64,000 nt of DNA, taken from Bryobacterales bacterium (GTDB lineage: Bacteria; Acidobacteriota; Terriglobia; Bryobacterales; Bryobacteraceae). The stretch covers positions 19,635 through 83,634 of the forward strand of contig PMTR01000044.1 of assembly GCA_003167255.1 (NCBI GenBank), given 5' to 3'. The notes beneath the pieces are model-generated. The model ran no database searches. It worked only from the letters and a program-made list of their open reading frames with translations, and was not told where the DNA came from. Below, in pieces: positions 1 through 8,594 of this stretch. The first letter of the stretch is position 1. The number at the start of each line of letters is the position of its first letter. A program made the translations under genes and the position numbers.

Positions 1-317
1 ACGTTGGTCCAATGATGCCATCCACTCCTTAACCCGAAGAGCTGGCAGTCCGCCATATGCGAAAGCCACGTGAGGGGAAACCAATTCGCGGCATCGAGGG
101 ACTTGAAGGCCCAAACCGTTCCGTCCCACGTCAGACCGGCGCGCACGTGGTTGTTCTCGGTAACGTACTCAGGGTCGTCGAAGTTGATAAACTCAAACCG
201 CCGCACCTGGTTGTACACGGCTAGCGTGAACACAACCAGCAGCACGTATATGCAGAGGTCGCGCTGCCACCAGGCTAGTGCCGGCGGTGCACCCGTAGCT
301 TGTTCTCGGTTTTCCAA
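1..317 (-). CDS. GT-C/TPR-type membrane protein, N-terminal fragment
   Basis: The gene runs off the left edge, so only about 105 N-terminal residues are visible. After a short cytoplasmic head there is a hydrophobic helix (IYVLLVVFTLAVYNQ). It is followed by FINFDDPEYVTENNHV, WFPLTWLSHMADCQLFGL and GWHHWTN. This series is typical of large bacterial membrane proteins that combine a polyprenyl-sugar-type glycosyltransferase region with C-terminal TPR repeats. The DD pair after the first helix matches the usual position of the GT-C acidic motif. A TTG at 317 is the best start because an in-frame stop lies 24 nt further upstream; no clear Shine-Dalgarno was seen. Sugar or protein substrate cannot be deduced. 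Confidence 0.75.
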   Translation of the reverse strand, partial: MENREQATGAPPALAWWQRDLCIYVLLVVFTLAVYNQVRRFEFINFDDPEYVTENNHVRAGLTWDGTVWAFKSLDAANWFPLTWLSHMADCQLFGLRSGWHHWTN

Positions 318-338
318 GTCGATACCGCTATTTTACTG

Positions 339-531
339 GTGGGGCAGCCAATCCTGGCTGCGAGCCCGCTTTCCAGCGGGCTCAGCCGGGCGCCGCCCGG
401 CTTTCGACCGGCCGGGAGGCCGGTCCCTGCACAAGACACCGGCGGCACGACCGCCGGCGCTACCAGTTGGTTTTAGCGGAGCTTGAGAATGTAGAAACTC
501 CAGCGACCGGCCAGGAGGCCGGTCCCACTTG
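339..531. repeat. Cluster of short hairpins, GTGGGGC-type dispersed repeat
   Basis: Upstream of maf lies a string of small inverted repeats. GTGGGGCAGCCAATCCTGGC at 339 begins the cluster. It is followed by GCCCGCTTTCCAGCGGGC (364-381), GCCGGGCGCCGCCCGGC (385-401) and GACCGGCCGGGAGGCCGGTC (406-425). A near copy of the last lies at about 506-525. The GTGGGGC unit recurs at 4492, 9280-9402, 21786, 44401 and 53621. These look like non-coding REP-like elements rather than one terminator. Confidence 0.7.
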
Positions 532-572
532 GTGCGTTGACCCATTCCCACAAAAGATGGGATGGTAAGTAC

Positions 573-1184
573 GTGACGCTGGTACTCGCTTCCCAATCGC
601 CGCGCCGCGCGGAGATTCTCCGCCAGGCCGGGATTCCGTTTACCGTTCGCGTGGCGCTAGTCGACGAAACGCCGCTTCCCGGCGAGACGCCCGTCGAGTA
701 CGTCGAGCGCCTGGCGGAACTGAAGGCGGCGGCTGTCGACGCGGCCCCGGACGAGATCGTGATCGGCGCCGACACCACCGTCGTGATCGATGGCCACATG
801 CTCGGCAAGCCAGCGGGCGTTGCCGACGCCCGCCGCATGCTCTCGCTGCTTTCCGGCCGCCGCCACCAAGTCATCACCGGCATCTGCCTCCGGTGCGGCG
901 CCGAGCGCATGGTCGATCACGCCGCCACCGCCGTTTGGTTCGCACCGATGAGCGAAGGCGAAATCGCCGATTACGCTGCCAGCGCCGAACCCACGGACAA
1001 GGCCGGCGCCTACGCCATTCAGGGCCTCGCTTCCAAGTTCATCACCAGCATCGATGGCTGTTACTTCAACGTGGTGGGCCTGCCCATCGCACTGTTGTAC
1101 CGTCACCTCAACTCAACCGGACGGCCATGGTATTTTGGGTTCGATGCCCATCGAGAATCCGTTTCAGGATCCGCTTCGGTTTGA
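573..1184 (+). CDS. maf: Maf-family nucleotide pyrophosphatase
   Basis: 203 residues. Maf proteins hydrolyse non-canonical or excess nucleoside triphosphates to monophosphates and have been linked to septum formation. The N-terminal signature LASQSPRRAEIL, the acidic segment VIGADTTVVIDG and the GKP motif are all present in order, and the length fits the family. The GTG at 573 puts the SQSPRR motif at the usual distance from the N terminus. A further upstream ATG (537) would add 12 residues not expected for the family. The 3' end overlaps the zwf start by 41 bases, so the last residues (after LLYRHLNS) are probably not conserved. Subtype (dTTP/UTP versus m7GTP) was not settled. Confidence 0.9.
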   Translation: MTLVLASQSPRRAEILRQAGIPFTVRVALVDETPLPGETPVEYVERLAELKAAAVDAAPDEIVIGADTTVVIDGHMLGKPAGVADARRMLSLLSGRRHQVITGICLRCGAERMVDHAATAVWFAPMSEGEIADYAASAEPTDKAGAYAIQGLASKFITSIDGCYFNVVGLPIALLYRHLNSTGRPWYFGFDAHRESVSGSASV

Positions 1185-2664
1185 ACGGCGTGTGCCGGAG
1201 TGCGCGGTCGTCATCTTCGGCGCCAACGGAGACCTCACCAAGCGCAAACTGATCCCCGCGCTCTACCGCCTTGCCTATGATCGCCGCCTCTCGGCCGGCT
1301 TCGCCATCGTGGGCATCTCGCGCACTCCCATGACCGACGACGCGTTTCGCGAAAAGATGCTGGAGGCGGTGAAGCAATTTTCCGAAGACACCACTTTCGA
1401 TGCCGACGTATGGAGCGGTTTCGCCAAAGGGCTCTTTTATGTCGCCGGCGATATCGCTGACGCGGCGCTTTACCGAAGTATCGGCGAGAAACTGGCGCAG
1501 ATCGAAGCCTCCCAGCACACCGGCGGGAACGTGCTGTTCTATCTTTCGACGCAGCCGAGCCAGTATGCGCAGGCTGCTCAGGGCCTGGGCGCCGCGGGCC
1601 TCGGTAAGGGCAACGGGTGGCGGCGTCTGGTAGTCGAGAAACCGTTCGGGCACGATCTCGAAAGCGCGCGCGAATTGAGCGGCCGGCTGCACGAATCGTT
1701 CGACGAATCGGAAGTCTACCGCATCGACCACTATCTCGGTAAAGAGACCGTCCAAAACATCTTGGCCTTCCGCTTCGGCAATGGCATCTTCGAGCCGCTG
1801 TGGAATCGCCGCTACGTCAACAACGTGCAAATCACCGGGGCCGAATCGATCGGCGTGGAAGGCCGCGGCGCCTATTACCAGGAAGCCGGCGCGTTGGACG
1901 ATATGATCCAGAATCACCTGCTGCAGGTGATGGCCACCATCGCCATGGAGCCCAGCGCCAGTTTCCGGGCCAATTCCGTGCGCGATGAGCGATCCAAACT
2001 GCTGCGGTCCATCCGCCCGATGACTCCGGACGAAGTACGCCGGAATACCGTGCCGGGCCAGTACGGGCCGGCTCGCATCGGCGGGCAGGACGTGCCGGGC
2101 TTCCGCCAGGAGCAAGGTGTCGATCCGCAATCGCAAACCAACACCTACGCCGCCGTCACGCTGTTCGTCGACAACTGGCGCTGGGCGGGCGTGCCGTTTT
2201 ACGTGCGCACCGGCAAACGCCTCGCCAAGCGCGTGACCGAGATTGCCATCCAGTTCAATCCCGCGCCGCTCCACATCTTCGATCAGGAAGGCTTGGACAG
2301 CGCCCCCAATCTCCTGATCGTGCGCATCCAGCCGGAGGAGGGGATTTCGCTGAAGTTCCTTTCCAAGCGTCCGGGCTCGGGGATGACGCTACGCCCGGTA
2401 TCCATGGACTTTAATTACGGCTCGAGTTTCGGCGAGCGCTCGCCTTCGGCTTATGAGACGCTGCTGCTCGACGCCATCATCGGCGACGCCACGCTGTACA
2501 CGCGGCAGGACATGGTGGAGGCCAGTTGGTCGGTCGTTGAGCCAATCCAAAACGTGTGGCGCGAAACCAAGTCCGATTTCCCCAACTACGAATCGGGCAC
2601 TTGGGGACCGGCGGCTTCCGACGAAATGCTGGCAAGGCACGGGCACGCCTGGAGGAAGCCGTAA
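1144..2664 (+). CDS. zwf: Glucose-6-phosphate 1-dehydrogenase
   Basis: 506 residues. It oxidises glucose 6-phosphate to 6-phosphogluconolactone with NAD(P)+, the first step of the oxidative pentose-phosphate pathway. Seen: Rossmann nucleotide motif GANGDLTKRK (residues 26-35), EKPFGHD (165-171), the substrate/catalytic signature RIDHYLGKE (193-201, His196) and MIQNHLLQ with the second family histidine. Start ATG 1144 (MPIENPF) gives the normal family length; a longer frame from 1054 would lie inside maf. It is first of a tightly packed zwf-opcA-pgl operon, with TAATG coupling to opcA. Confidence 0.97.
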   Translation: MPIENPFQDPLRFERRVPECAVVIFGANGDLTKRKLIPALYRLAYDRRLSAGFAIVGISRTPMTDDAFREKMLEAVKQFSEDTTFDADVWSGFAKGLFYVAGDIADAALYRSIGEKLAQIEASQHTGGNVLFYLSTQPSQYAQAAQGLGAAGLGKGNGWRRLVVEKPFGHDLESARELSGRLHESFDESEVYRIDHYLGKETVQNILAFRFGNGIFEPLWNRRYVNNVQITGAESIGVEGRGAYYQEAGALDDMIQNHLLQVMATIAMEPSASFRANSVRDERSKLLRSIRPMTPDEVRRNTVPGQYGPARIGGQDVPGFRQEQGVDPQSQTNTYAAVTLFVDNWRWAGVPFYVRTGKRLAKRVTEIAIQFNPAPLHIFDQEGLDSAPNLLIVRIQPEEGISLKFLSKRPGSGMTLRPVSMDFNYGSSFGERSPSAYETLLLDAIIGDATLYTRQDMVEASWSVVEPIQNVWRETKSDFPNYESGTWGPAASDEMLARHGHAWRKP

Positions 2665-3665
2665 TGAGCGCCACCGTGGCCCCCGACAAGATCCTGAAGG
2701 AACTGGCGGAGTTGTGGGTCGATACAGCCAAACAGGGGCAAGCCGAAGGCGGCGCGGGAGTGCTGCGGGCCTGCTCGATGACGTTGCTGGTGCTGGCGGA
2801 AGAAAGCGAGGATTCGCAAGGCCTGGGCGAAACCATTGCCGCCCTCATGCCCGAGCATCCGGCGCGCGCCATTGTGGTGCGGATGAGCGGGCCGGGTGAG
2901 CGTTCGCTCACCGAGCGCGTGTATTCCCAATGTTGGATGCCCTTCGGCCAGAGGAAGCAGATTTGTTGCGAACAGGTGGAGATCACCGTCTCCGACGCCG
3001 CGCTGGCGGATCTGCCGTCGGTGGTGCTGCCGCTGGCCGTGCCCGACCTTCCGCTGATTCTCTGGTGCCGCAGCCCGCGGTTAGCGGCCATGCCGGAGTT
3101 CCTGCCGATCGCCGCCATGGCGCAGAAAGTAGTGCTGGACAGTGGTCCCATGAAAGACCCGGCCGCAGCGCTCAAGCTCATGGCGGCGTTGAACGCGCGC
3201 GCCGTGTTGCTGGGCGATCTTTCCTGGACGCGCCTGACGCGCTGGCGGGAGATGCTGGCGCAGGTCTTCGAGAATCAGCAGAACCTGGCGCAGTTGGAAA
3301 GAATATTTGAGGTAAAACTTGAGCGCGGCGAGGGGTTCGAGGTTTCCGCGCTGTACATGGCGGCGTGGTTGACGGATTGTCTGACCGATGCGGGCGTGCC
3401 TGATGTGTCATTCGGCGTAGACCCGGCGCCCGAAGGCGTCTCTATCCGCGTGCAACTGGCCGGCGATGGCTTCGCCCTGGAGCTGGCGCGCCGCGAAGAT
3501 CGAATGGTCGTCACCGTCAACGGCGTTTCGCAGTGCACCAGCCTTTCCCAGCCCACCGACTACCTGCTCATGCGTGAAGAACTGGGAATCGTACGGCGTG
3601 ACCCGGTTTTCGAAAGAGCCTTGACCGGCGCGGCCGCGCTCGCGCTGCCTTCGGAGGGGAAATGA
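2664..3665 (+). CDS. opcA: OpcA-type glucose-6-phosphate dehydrogenase assembly/activator protein
   Basis: 333 residues. OpcA is the allosteric activator/assembly partner of G6PDH known from cyanobacteria and actinobacteria. The assignment rests on position between zwf and pgl, on length, and on family-like segments: an N-terminal CSMTLLVLAEE strand, the central PLILWCRSPRL followed by DSGPMKDP, and a C-terminal domain ending near the LTGAAAL stretch. No catalytic motif is expected. The start ATG at 2664 overlaps the zwf stop by one base (TAATG), and the stop overlaps the pgl start in ATGA, so the three proteins are translationally coupled. Confidence 0.85.
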   Translation: MSATVAPDKILKELAELWVDTAKQGQAEGGAGVLRACSMTLLVLAEESEDSQGLGETIAALMPEHPARAIVVRMSGPGERSLTERVYSQCWMPFGQRKQICCEQVEITVSDAALADLPSVVLPLAVPDLPLILWCRSPRLAAMPEFLPIAAMAQKVVLDSGPMKDPAAALKLMAALNARAVLLGDLSWTRLTRWREMLAQVFENQQNLAQLERIFEVKLERGEGFEVSALYMAAWLTDCLTDAGVPDVSFGVDPAPEGVSIRVQLAGDGFALELARREDRMVVTVNGVSQCTSLSQPTDYLLMREELGIVRRDPVFERALTGAAALALPSEGK

Positions 3666-4387
3666 GCATCGATCGGTTCATCGCGGGGGACGCGCAGTGG
3701 GCCGCCTCCGCGTGCGCGCAGCACATTCTGAGTCTGCTCGCGAAGGCGCTTTCCGCGCAGGACTTCGCCACCTTCGCAGTCTCCGGCGGCACCACTCCGC
3801 GGCTCTTGTTCGACGAGCTGGCAGCGGCGCAATTCGACTGGAATCGCGTGCACCTGTTTTGGGTGGACGAGCGCTCGGTGCCGCCCACCGACGATGCCAG
3901 CAACTACAAACTAGTCGACGATCATCTAATCACTCCGACGGAGATTCCGCTTCAACACGTGCATCGCATCAGGGGAGAGATCGCCCCGCAAGCTGCGGCT
4001 GCGGCTTATGTCGCCGATATCCGTAGCTTCTTCGGACTGGCGCCGGGCGAGATGCCGCAGTTCGACATCGTGCACCGCGGCATGGGCCCTGACGCGCATT
4101 CCGCCAGCCTCTTTCCCGGCGACCCGCTGATTGACGACCTCGAAGGAATTGCCGCCGCAACTTTCGCCCCGCAGTTCAACCAGTGGCGTGTCACATTGCT
4201 GCCAGCCTCCTTACTGGCCGCGAAGAACACGGTCTTTCTGGTGGCCGGTGCAGACAAAGCGCAGGCAGTGCGGGCGGTCTTCAAAGAGCCGTACGATCCC
4301 ATGAAGTATCCCGCGCAGATTGCCTCCCATCAGGGCCGCGGTGTCACCTGGTTTTTGGATGAGAAAGCCGCGGCCTTGCTGGATTGA
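3662..4387 (+). CDS. pgl: 6-phosphogluconolactonase
   Basis: 241 residues. It hydrolyses 6-phosphogluconolactone to 6-phosphogluconate, removing the product of Zwf. Family motifs are visible: SGGTTP (41-46), the DERSVP segment (69-74) and GMGPDAHSASLFPG (140-153) with the catalytic-region histidine at 146. The segment before it reads DIVHRGMG, where relatives usually have a hydrophobic-hydrophobic-GMG, and GPDAH replaces the common GxDGH. These are mild departures with unknown effect. It is third in the operon, starting in the ATGA overlap with opcA. Confidence 0.95.
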   Translation: MSIDRFIAGDAQWAASACAQHILSLLAKALSAQDFATFAVSGGTTPRLLFDELAAAQFDWNRVHLFWVDERSVPPTDDASNYKLVDDHLITPTEIPLQHVHRIRGEIAPQAAAAAYVADIRSFFGLAPGEMPQFDIVHRGMGPDAHSASLFPGDPLIDDLEGIAAATFAPQFNQWRVTLLPASLLAAKNTVFLVAGADKAQAVRAVFKEPYDPMKYPAQIASHQGRGVTWFLDEKAAALLD

Positions 4388-4415
4388 ACGGTGGCCCCTC
4401 CGCGCGTGTGGTGGC

Positions 4416-4441
4416 ACAGACGATCGGTTCTTGTCGTCTGT
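4416..4441. terminator. Stem-loop downstream of pgl (ACAGACGA/TCGTCTGT)
   Basis: Perfect 8-bp arms ACAGACGA (4416-4423) and TCGTCTGT (4434-4441) enclose a 10-nt loop. It sits 28 bp after the pgl stop between convergent operons. A near copy with 9-bp arms lies at 26945-26972, also between convergent genes. It could act as a bidirectional terminator, but there is no U-run and it may simply be a dispersed repeat. Confidence 0.5.
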
Positions 4442-4491
4442 CAAGCGGCCTTGTCTAGCGAGGCGTGACAGGGTCGAAAAAGCGGCGACCA

Positions 4492-4538
4492 AGTGGGGCG
4501 GCCAATTCTGGCCGCAGCCGGCTTCAGCCGGCTTCCGG
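4492..4538. repeat. GTGGGGC-type hairpin repeat
   Basis: GTGGGGCGGCCAATTCTGGC begins the element, then an AGCCGGCTTC direct/inverted repeat follows. Its inverse complement occurs almost exactly at about 9376-9402. It lies in the 272-bp convergent gap between pgl and metK, which holds no gene. Confidence 0.7.
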
Positions 4539-4610
4539 TGCTGCCCAGCCCGCCGACGTCCAGGCTCCCCCACTGTTTCATGAAATTTCGCGGGCCGAAG
4601 GCCCTCTGCA

Positions 4611-4635
4611 ACAGACCAAAAAAGTGACGGTCTGT
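4611..4635. terminator. Stem-loop downstream of metK (ACAGACC/GGTCTGT)
   Basis: Perfect 7-bp arms ACAGACC (4611-4617) and GGTCTGT (4629-4635) flank an 11-nt A-rich loop, 25 bp beyond the metK stop. Position and symmetry suit a 3'-end hairpin for the metK transcript. There is no clear U-tract on the minus strand, so intrinsic termination is only inferred. Confidence 0.45.
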
Positions 4636-4659
4636 CCCATCGATTCCTGAGGCCCCGCC

Positions 4660-5829
4660 CTACTTCACCGCCGCCTGTGCTACCGCGGCCTGTTCCCTGA
4701 GCACACCCGCCTTATCCGTGGCTTCCCAACTGAAGCTGTCCTCGCTGCGGCCGAAGTGTCCGAACGCGGCGGTCTTGCGATAGATGGGCCGGCGCAGCTT
4801 CAAGTGGTCGATAATCCCGCGCGGCGTAAGTTGGAAATTCTCGCGCACCAATTCGGTGAAACGCGCGTCGGGAATCACGCCCGTGCCGAAGGTGTCCACA
4901 TAGATCGAAACCGGTTCGGCCACGCCGATGGCGTAAGCCAGTTGCACTTCGCAGCGGGTGGCGAGCCTTGAGGCCACGATGTTCTTGGCAATGTAGCGGG
5001 CCATGTAGCAGGCCGAGCGATCCACCTTCGTGGGGTCCTTGCCCGAGAACGCGCCGCCGCCGTGACGGCCCATCCCGCCGTAGGTGTCCACAATGATCTT
5101 ACGGCCGGTCAGGCCGGTGTCGCCGTGCGGTCCGCCCACCACGAAACGGCCGGTGGGGTTGATGTGATACTTGGTCTGCGAATCGACCATATTGGAGGGA
5201 ACAACGGCGTCGATGATGTGCTTCTTCACCTCGCGGCGCAGATCCTCGGTGGAAACATCGGGGCTGTGCTGCGTGGAGATCACCACGGCTTCGATGCGCT
5301 TGGGAGTCTTGCCGGCGTATTCCACGCTGACCTGGCTCTTGCCGTCCGGCCGCAGGAATTCGAGCACGCCCTGGCGGCGCGCTTCCGAGAGACGCTGCAC
5401 CAGCTTGTGGGCCATCATGATGGGGAGCGGCATCAATTCCGGGGTTTCGTCGCATGCAAAGCCGAACATCATGCCCTGGTCGCCGGCGCCGCCCGTGTCC
5501 ACGCCCATCGAAATGTCGGGCGATTGCGATTGGATCAGGTTGTGCACGCCGCACGTATTGGAATCGAAACCGTAGGTCGCGTCGTTGTACCCGACGTATT
5601 CAATCGTGCCGCGCGCGATGCGCGGAACGTCGACGTAAGTGGTGGTGGTGATTTCTCCCGCCACAATGCAGGTGCCGGTGGTGACCAGCACCTCGCACGC
5701 CACGCGGCCCGTGGGATCGTCCGTCAGGACCGCGTCCAGTACGGCGTCTGAAATCTGGTCGGCGATCTTATCCGGATGGCCTTCGGTTACGGATTCCGAC
5801 GTAAATAAATGCTTTTGAGTATCTGCCAA
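4660..5829 (-). CDS. metK: S-adenosylmethionine synthetase
   Basis: 389 residues. It makes S-adenosylmethionine from methionine and ATP in the cytoplasm. Diagnostic segments: [13 protein letters not shown] (residues 9-21), [10 protein letters not shown] (metal/ATP region) and the Gly-rich loop [16 protein letters not shown]. The start is a TTG at 5829 preceded at about 7 nt by a strong AGGGAGG. No in-frame ATG gives the family N terminus, and the longer frame upstream would add 96 alien residues. ahcY lies 32 bp upstream on the same strand, so they are probably one SAM-cycle transcript. Confidence 0.97.
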   Translation of the reverse strand: MADTQKHLFTSESVTEGHPDKIADQISDAVLDAVLTDDPTGRVACEVLVTTGTCIVAGEITTTTYVDVPRIARGTIEYVGYNDATYGFDSNTCGVHNLIQSQSPDISMGVDTGGAGDQGMMFGFACDETPELMPLPIMMAHKLVQRLSEARRQGVLEFLRPDGKSQVSVEYAGKTPKRIEAVVISTQHSPDVSTEDLRREVKKHIIDAVVPSNMVDSQTKYHINPTGRFVVGGPHGDTGLTGRKIIVDTYGGMGRHGGGAFSGKDPTKVDRSACYMARYIAKNIVASRLATRCEVQLAYAIGVAEPVSIYVDTFGTGVIPDARFTELVRENFQLTPRGIIDHLKLRRPIYRKTAAFGHFGRSEDSFSWEATDKAGVLREQAAVAQAAVK

Positions 5830-5861
5830 GTTAACCTCCCTGGTGCGTTCGTGATTCAATT

Positions 5862-7289
5862 CTAATACCGATAGTGATCGGGCTTGTAAGGGCCTTCCGG
5901 CGGCACGCCGAGATACTCGGCCTGCTTGGGACTGAGGGTGGTGAGCTTCACGCCAATCTTCTCCAGGTGCAGCCGCGCCACTTCCTCGTCCAGCTTCTTG
6001 GGCAGCGTGTAAACGCCGGCCTTGTATTCGTCGCGGTTCTTCCAGAGATCGAGTTGGGCCAGCGTCTGGTTGGAGAAGCTGTTGCTCATCACGAAGCTGG
6101 GATGGCCGGTCGCGCACCCCAGATTGACCAGACGTCCCTCGGCCAGCAGGAAAATGCTCTGTCCCTTCGGGAACGTATACATGTCCACCTGCGGTTTGAT
6201 GTTGGTCCTTTTCGCGGGTGAGGCGTTGAGGCGGTCCACCTGGATTTCGTTATCGAAGTGGCCGATGTTGCAGACGATGGCCTGGTCCTTCATCCGTTCC
6301 ATGTGCTCGAGCGTGACCACGTCGCAGTTGCCCGTGCAGGTGACGTAGATATCGCCGCGGCCCAGCGTGTCTTCAATGGTCGTGACTTCGAAGCCTTCCA
6401 TGGCGGCTTGCAGCGCGTTGATGGGATCGATTTCCGTGACGATCACGCGCGCGCCCATGCCACGCAGGGAATGCGACGAGCCCTTGCCCACGTCGCCATA
6501 GCCGCACACCACCGCGATCTTGCCCGCCACCATGACGTCGGTAGCGCGCTTGATGCCGTCCGCCAGCGATTCGCGGCAGCCATACAGATTGTCGAACTTG
6601 GATTTCGTGACCGAATCGTTGACGTTGATGGCCGGAACCAGCAACTTGCCGGCTTCGTGCATCTTGTAAAGCCGATGCACGCCGGTGGTGGTCTCTTCCG
6701 AAACGCCGCGCCATTCCTTCACCACCTCGTGCCAGTGCCGCGGGCTTTCTTTGTGGACCTGCTTGAGAAGCGCCTTGATGACATCCTCTTCGTGCGCCGA
6801 AGAGGGTGTGTTGACCCAATCGCTGCCTTCTTCCAACTCGTAACCTTTATGGATGAGGAGCGTGGCGTCGCCGCCGTCGTCGACAATCAGCTGCGGGCCC
6901 TTGCCGCCCGGATGGCAGAGCGCCTGATACGTGCACCACCAGTAGTCTTCGAGCGATTCGCCCTTCCAGGCGAAGACCGGGAAGCCCGCGGCGGCGATGG
7001 CCGCGGCGGCGTGATCCTGCGTGGAGAAAATGTTGCAACTTGCCCAGCGCACCGAGGCGCCCAGATCGGCCAGCGTTTCGATCAGCACGGCGGTCTGAAT
7101 AGTCATGTGGAGCGAGCCGGTGATGCGCACGCCGTCGAGCGGCCTTCCCTTCGCGTATTTGCGGCGAATCGCCATCAGGCCGGGCATTTCGAACTCGGCG
7201 ATGGAGATTTCCTTGCGGCCCCAATCGGCGAGCGCTAGGTCGGCGACTTTGAAGTCGGTGGCGGTCTGGTTCAAGGTGGTGGTGCCCAT
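5862..7289 (-). CDS. ahcY: S-adenosylhomocysteine hydrolase
   Basis: 475 residues. It cleaves S-adenosylhomocysteine, the by-product of SAM-dependent methylation, to homocysteine and adenosine using bound NAD+. Seen: [15 protein letters not shown] near residue 60, [21 protein letters not shown] (substrate region), the NAD-binding CGYGDVGKG, and the C-terminal KPDHYRY that reaches into the partner subunit. Length fits the long bacterial form. It is transcribed toward metK and diverges from an ArsR-methyltransferase regulator across 56 bp, which suggests control by SAM-cycle intermediates. Confidence 0.97.
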   Translation of the reverse strand: MGTTTLNQTATDFKVADLALADWGRKEISIAEFEMPGLMAIRRKYAKGRPLDGVRITGSLHMTIQTAVLIETLADLGASVRWASCNIFSTQDHAAAAIAAAGFPVFAWKGESLEDYWWCTYQALCHPGGKGPQLIVDDGGDATLLIHKGYELEEGSDWVNTPSSAHEEDVIKALLKQVHKESPRHWHEVVKEWRGVSEETTTGVHRLYKMHEAGKLLVPAINVNDSVTKSKFDNLYGCRESLADGIKRATDVMVAGKIAVVCGYGDVGKGSSHSLRGMGARVIVTEIDPINALQAAMEGFEVTTIEDTLGRGDIYVTCTGNCDVVTLEHMERMKDQAIVCNIGHFDNEIQVDRLNASPAKRTNIKPQVDMYTFPKGQSIFLLAEGRLVNLGCATGHPSFVMSNSFSNQTLAQLDLWKNRDEYKAGVYTLPKKLDEEVARLHLEKIGVKLTTLSPKQAEYLGVPPEGPYKPDHYRY

Positions 7290-7304
7290 ATAAAATATCC
7301 TCGT

Positions 7305-7345
7305 ATCGAGAAATCTTGATACATTGATATTAGAGTATTTCGATC
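7305..7345. promoter_or_regulatory. Putative operator between ahcY-metK and the ArsR-methyltransferase gene
   Basis: The 56-bp divergent gap contains the imperfect palindrome ATCGAGAAATCTTGAT (7305-7320, 12 of 16 symmetric). Overlapping it is the direct repeat TTGATA-CA-TTGATA (7316-7329). A mirrored half, TATTTCGAT, lies at 7337-7345 next to the regulator's start. ATCAA/TTGAT-type symmetry is typical of ArsR-family binding sites. I infer that it is the regulator's own operator controlling both directions. Confidence 0.55.
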
Positions 7346-8260
7346 ATGGCGTCAATCCTCAAATCGCTGCGCCTGGCGGCCGACCCGACCCGCGTCCGCC
7401 TGCTGCTGCTGCTGGAGCAGGAAGAGCTCTCGGTGGCCGAACTGCAGGACATCCTCGGCAAGGGACAGAGCCAGATTTCCACCCACCTGGCGCAGTTGAA
7501 GCAGGCCGGCCTGGTGGACGACCGCCGCACCGGCAAGAACGCCTTCTACCGCCTGACCGCGCCCGCCGACCTGATGGAACTGCTGCGCAAGGCGGCGGGC
7601 GAAGTCCCGGAAGCGGCCGGGGACCGGCAGGCGCTACGCCACGCCCTGCGCAAGCGCCAGGACCAGATGCGGCGCTACTTCGACGAGCTGGCCGGCAAGT
7701 TCGGCCGGCAGCACGTCCCGGGCCGCTCCTGGAAAGGTGTGGCGGAAGCCCTTCTGAAGCTCATGCCGCCCATGGTAATCGCCGATCTGGGGGCGGGTGA
7801 AGGGACCATTTCGCAGTTGATGGCGCAGCGGGCCAAGAAGGTCATCGCCGTCGACAATTCGGAGAAGATGGTGGAGTTTGGCGCCGCGCTGGCGCGCAAA
7901 CACGGCATCGTCAACATGGAATACCGGCTGGGCGAGTTGGAAGATGTGCCCATTCGGACGGGCACGGTGGACCTGGCGTTTCTCAGCCAGGCCCTGCATC
8001 ACGCCCGCCATCCCGAACGTGCTGCCGCCGAAGCGCGCAGGATTCTCAAGCCGGGCGGCCGCATCGCTGTGCTGGATTTGAACCGCCACCATTTCGAAGA
8101 AGCGCGGGAGATGTACGCGGACCTGTGGTTGGGCTTCACGGAATTGGAACTGGAGCGGTACTTAAAGGGCGCGGGCTTCAAGCACGTGGAGACCTCGCTG
8201 GTTTATAAGGAGCCGGAAGCGCCGTACTTCGAGACGCTGCTGGGGACCGGGCAGAAGTGA
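7346..8260 (+). CDS. ArsR-family regulator fused to SAM-dependent methyltransferase
   Basis: 304 residues in two domains. Residues about 1-75 form an ArsR winged helix (LRLAADPTRVRLLLLL, then the recognition region GQSQISTHLAQLKQAGLV, then the wing RRTGKNAFYRL). Residues about 115-300 form a class I methyltransferase with the SAM loop ADLGAGEGTISQLM, the acidic AVDNSEKM, and the LSQALHHARHPERAA motif. There is no metal-binding ELCVCDL motif, so it is unlikely to sense arsenic. Fused ArsR-methyltransferases next to ahcY/metK fit SAM-cycle control, with SAM or SAH bound by the second domain as the signal. That role is inference from context. Confidence 0.85.
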   Translation: MASILKSLRLAADPTRVRLLLLLEQEELSVAELQDILGKGQSQISTHLAQLKQAGLVDDRRTGKNAFYRLTAPADLMELLRKAAGEVPEAAGDRQALRHALRKRQDQMRRYFDELAGKFGRQHVPGRSWKGVAEALLKLMPPMVIADLGAGEGTISQLMAQRAKKVIAVDNSEKMVEFGAALARKHGIVNMEYRLGELEDVPIRTGTVDLAFLSQALHHARHPERAAAEARRILKPGGRIAVLDLNRHHFEEAREMYADLWLGFTELELERYLKGAGFKHVETSLVYKEPEAPYFETLLGTGQK

Positions 8261-8270
8261 GGGGACGCAC

Positions 8271-8287
8271 GTACAGCTTTCCTGTAC
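8271..8287. promoter_or_regulatory. YefM-YoeB operator palindrome
   Basis: GTACAGCTTTCCTGTAC is a perfect palindrome with 6-bp arms and a 5-bp centre. It lies 20 bp before the antitoxin start and includes TGTACA at 8283-8288. YefM antitoxins are known to recognise TGTACA-type sites in their own promoter, so this is probably the autoregulatory operator. Confidence 0.65.
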
Positions 8288-8306
8288 AATAGGAGGGGAC
8301 GTTGCG

Positions 8307-8594
8307 ATGGCTTCTGAAACTACCTACACAAACTTGCGCGGCAATCTTGCCAGCGTTCTGGATCGCGTAGTGGACGATCAGGAAGTGGTCATTGTCCGCC
8401 GCAGAGGGGCGAAGGACGTGGCGCTCGTGCCGGCAACGGAACTGGCAGGGCTCATGGAAACAGCCTACCTGCTGCGATCTCCACGCAATGCGAAGCGGTT
8501 GATCGCGGCTCTGAACAGGGCAGAGCGAAGTCCGGGCCGGGCGATGACCGCGGCACGATTGCGCAGGGAGATGTCGCTTGAGGCCGGCAGCTGA
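8307..8594 (+). CDS. yefM: YefM/Phd-family antitoxin
   Basis: 95 residues. It is the DNA-binding antitoxin of a type II toxin-antitoxin pair and neutralises the adjacent YoeB mRNA interferase. The N-terminal half has the Phd/YefM fold pattern (TYTNLRGNLASVLDRVVDD, then VVIVRRRGAKDVALVPATELAGL and ETAYLLRSPRNAKRL). The C-terminal tail is Arg-rich and probably wraps the toxin. AGGAGGGG lies 8 nt before the ATG. It overlaps yoeB by 17 bases, and a TGTACA operator sits just upstream. Confidence 0.92.
   Translation: MASETTYTNLRGNLASVLDRVVDDQEVVIVRRRGAKDVALVPATELAGLMETAYLLRSPRNAKRLIAALNRAERSPGRAMTAARLRREMSLEAGS

Noticed and set aside
70..486. Plus-strand open frame of 138 codons
   Set aside because: It overlaps the minus-strand GT-C/TPR protein start, whose sequence matches a known family, and runs through repeats; no domain.
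1108..2274. 388-codon frame antisense to zwf
   Set aside because: Typical GC-rich antisense shadow; zwf has complete catalytic motifs.
5062..7238. Long plus-strand frames opposite metK and ahcY
   Set aside because: Both minus-strand genes are unmistakable; the frames lack starts with Shine-Dalgarno sites and domains.
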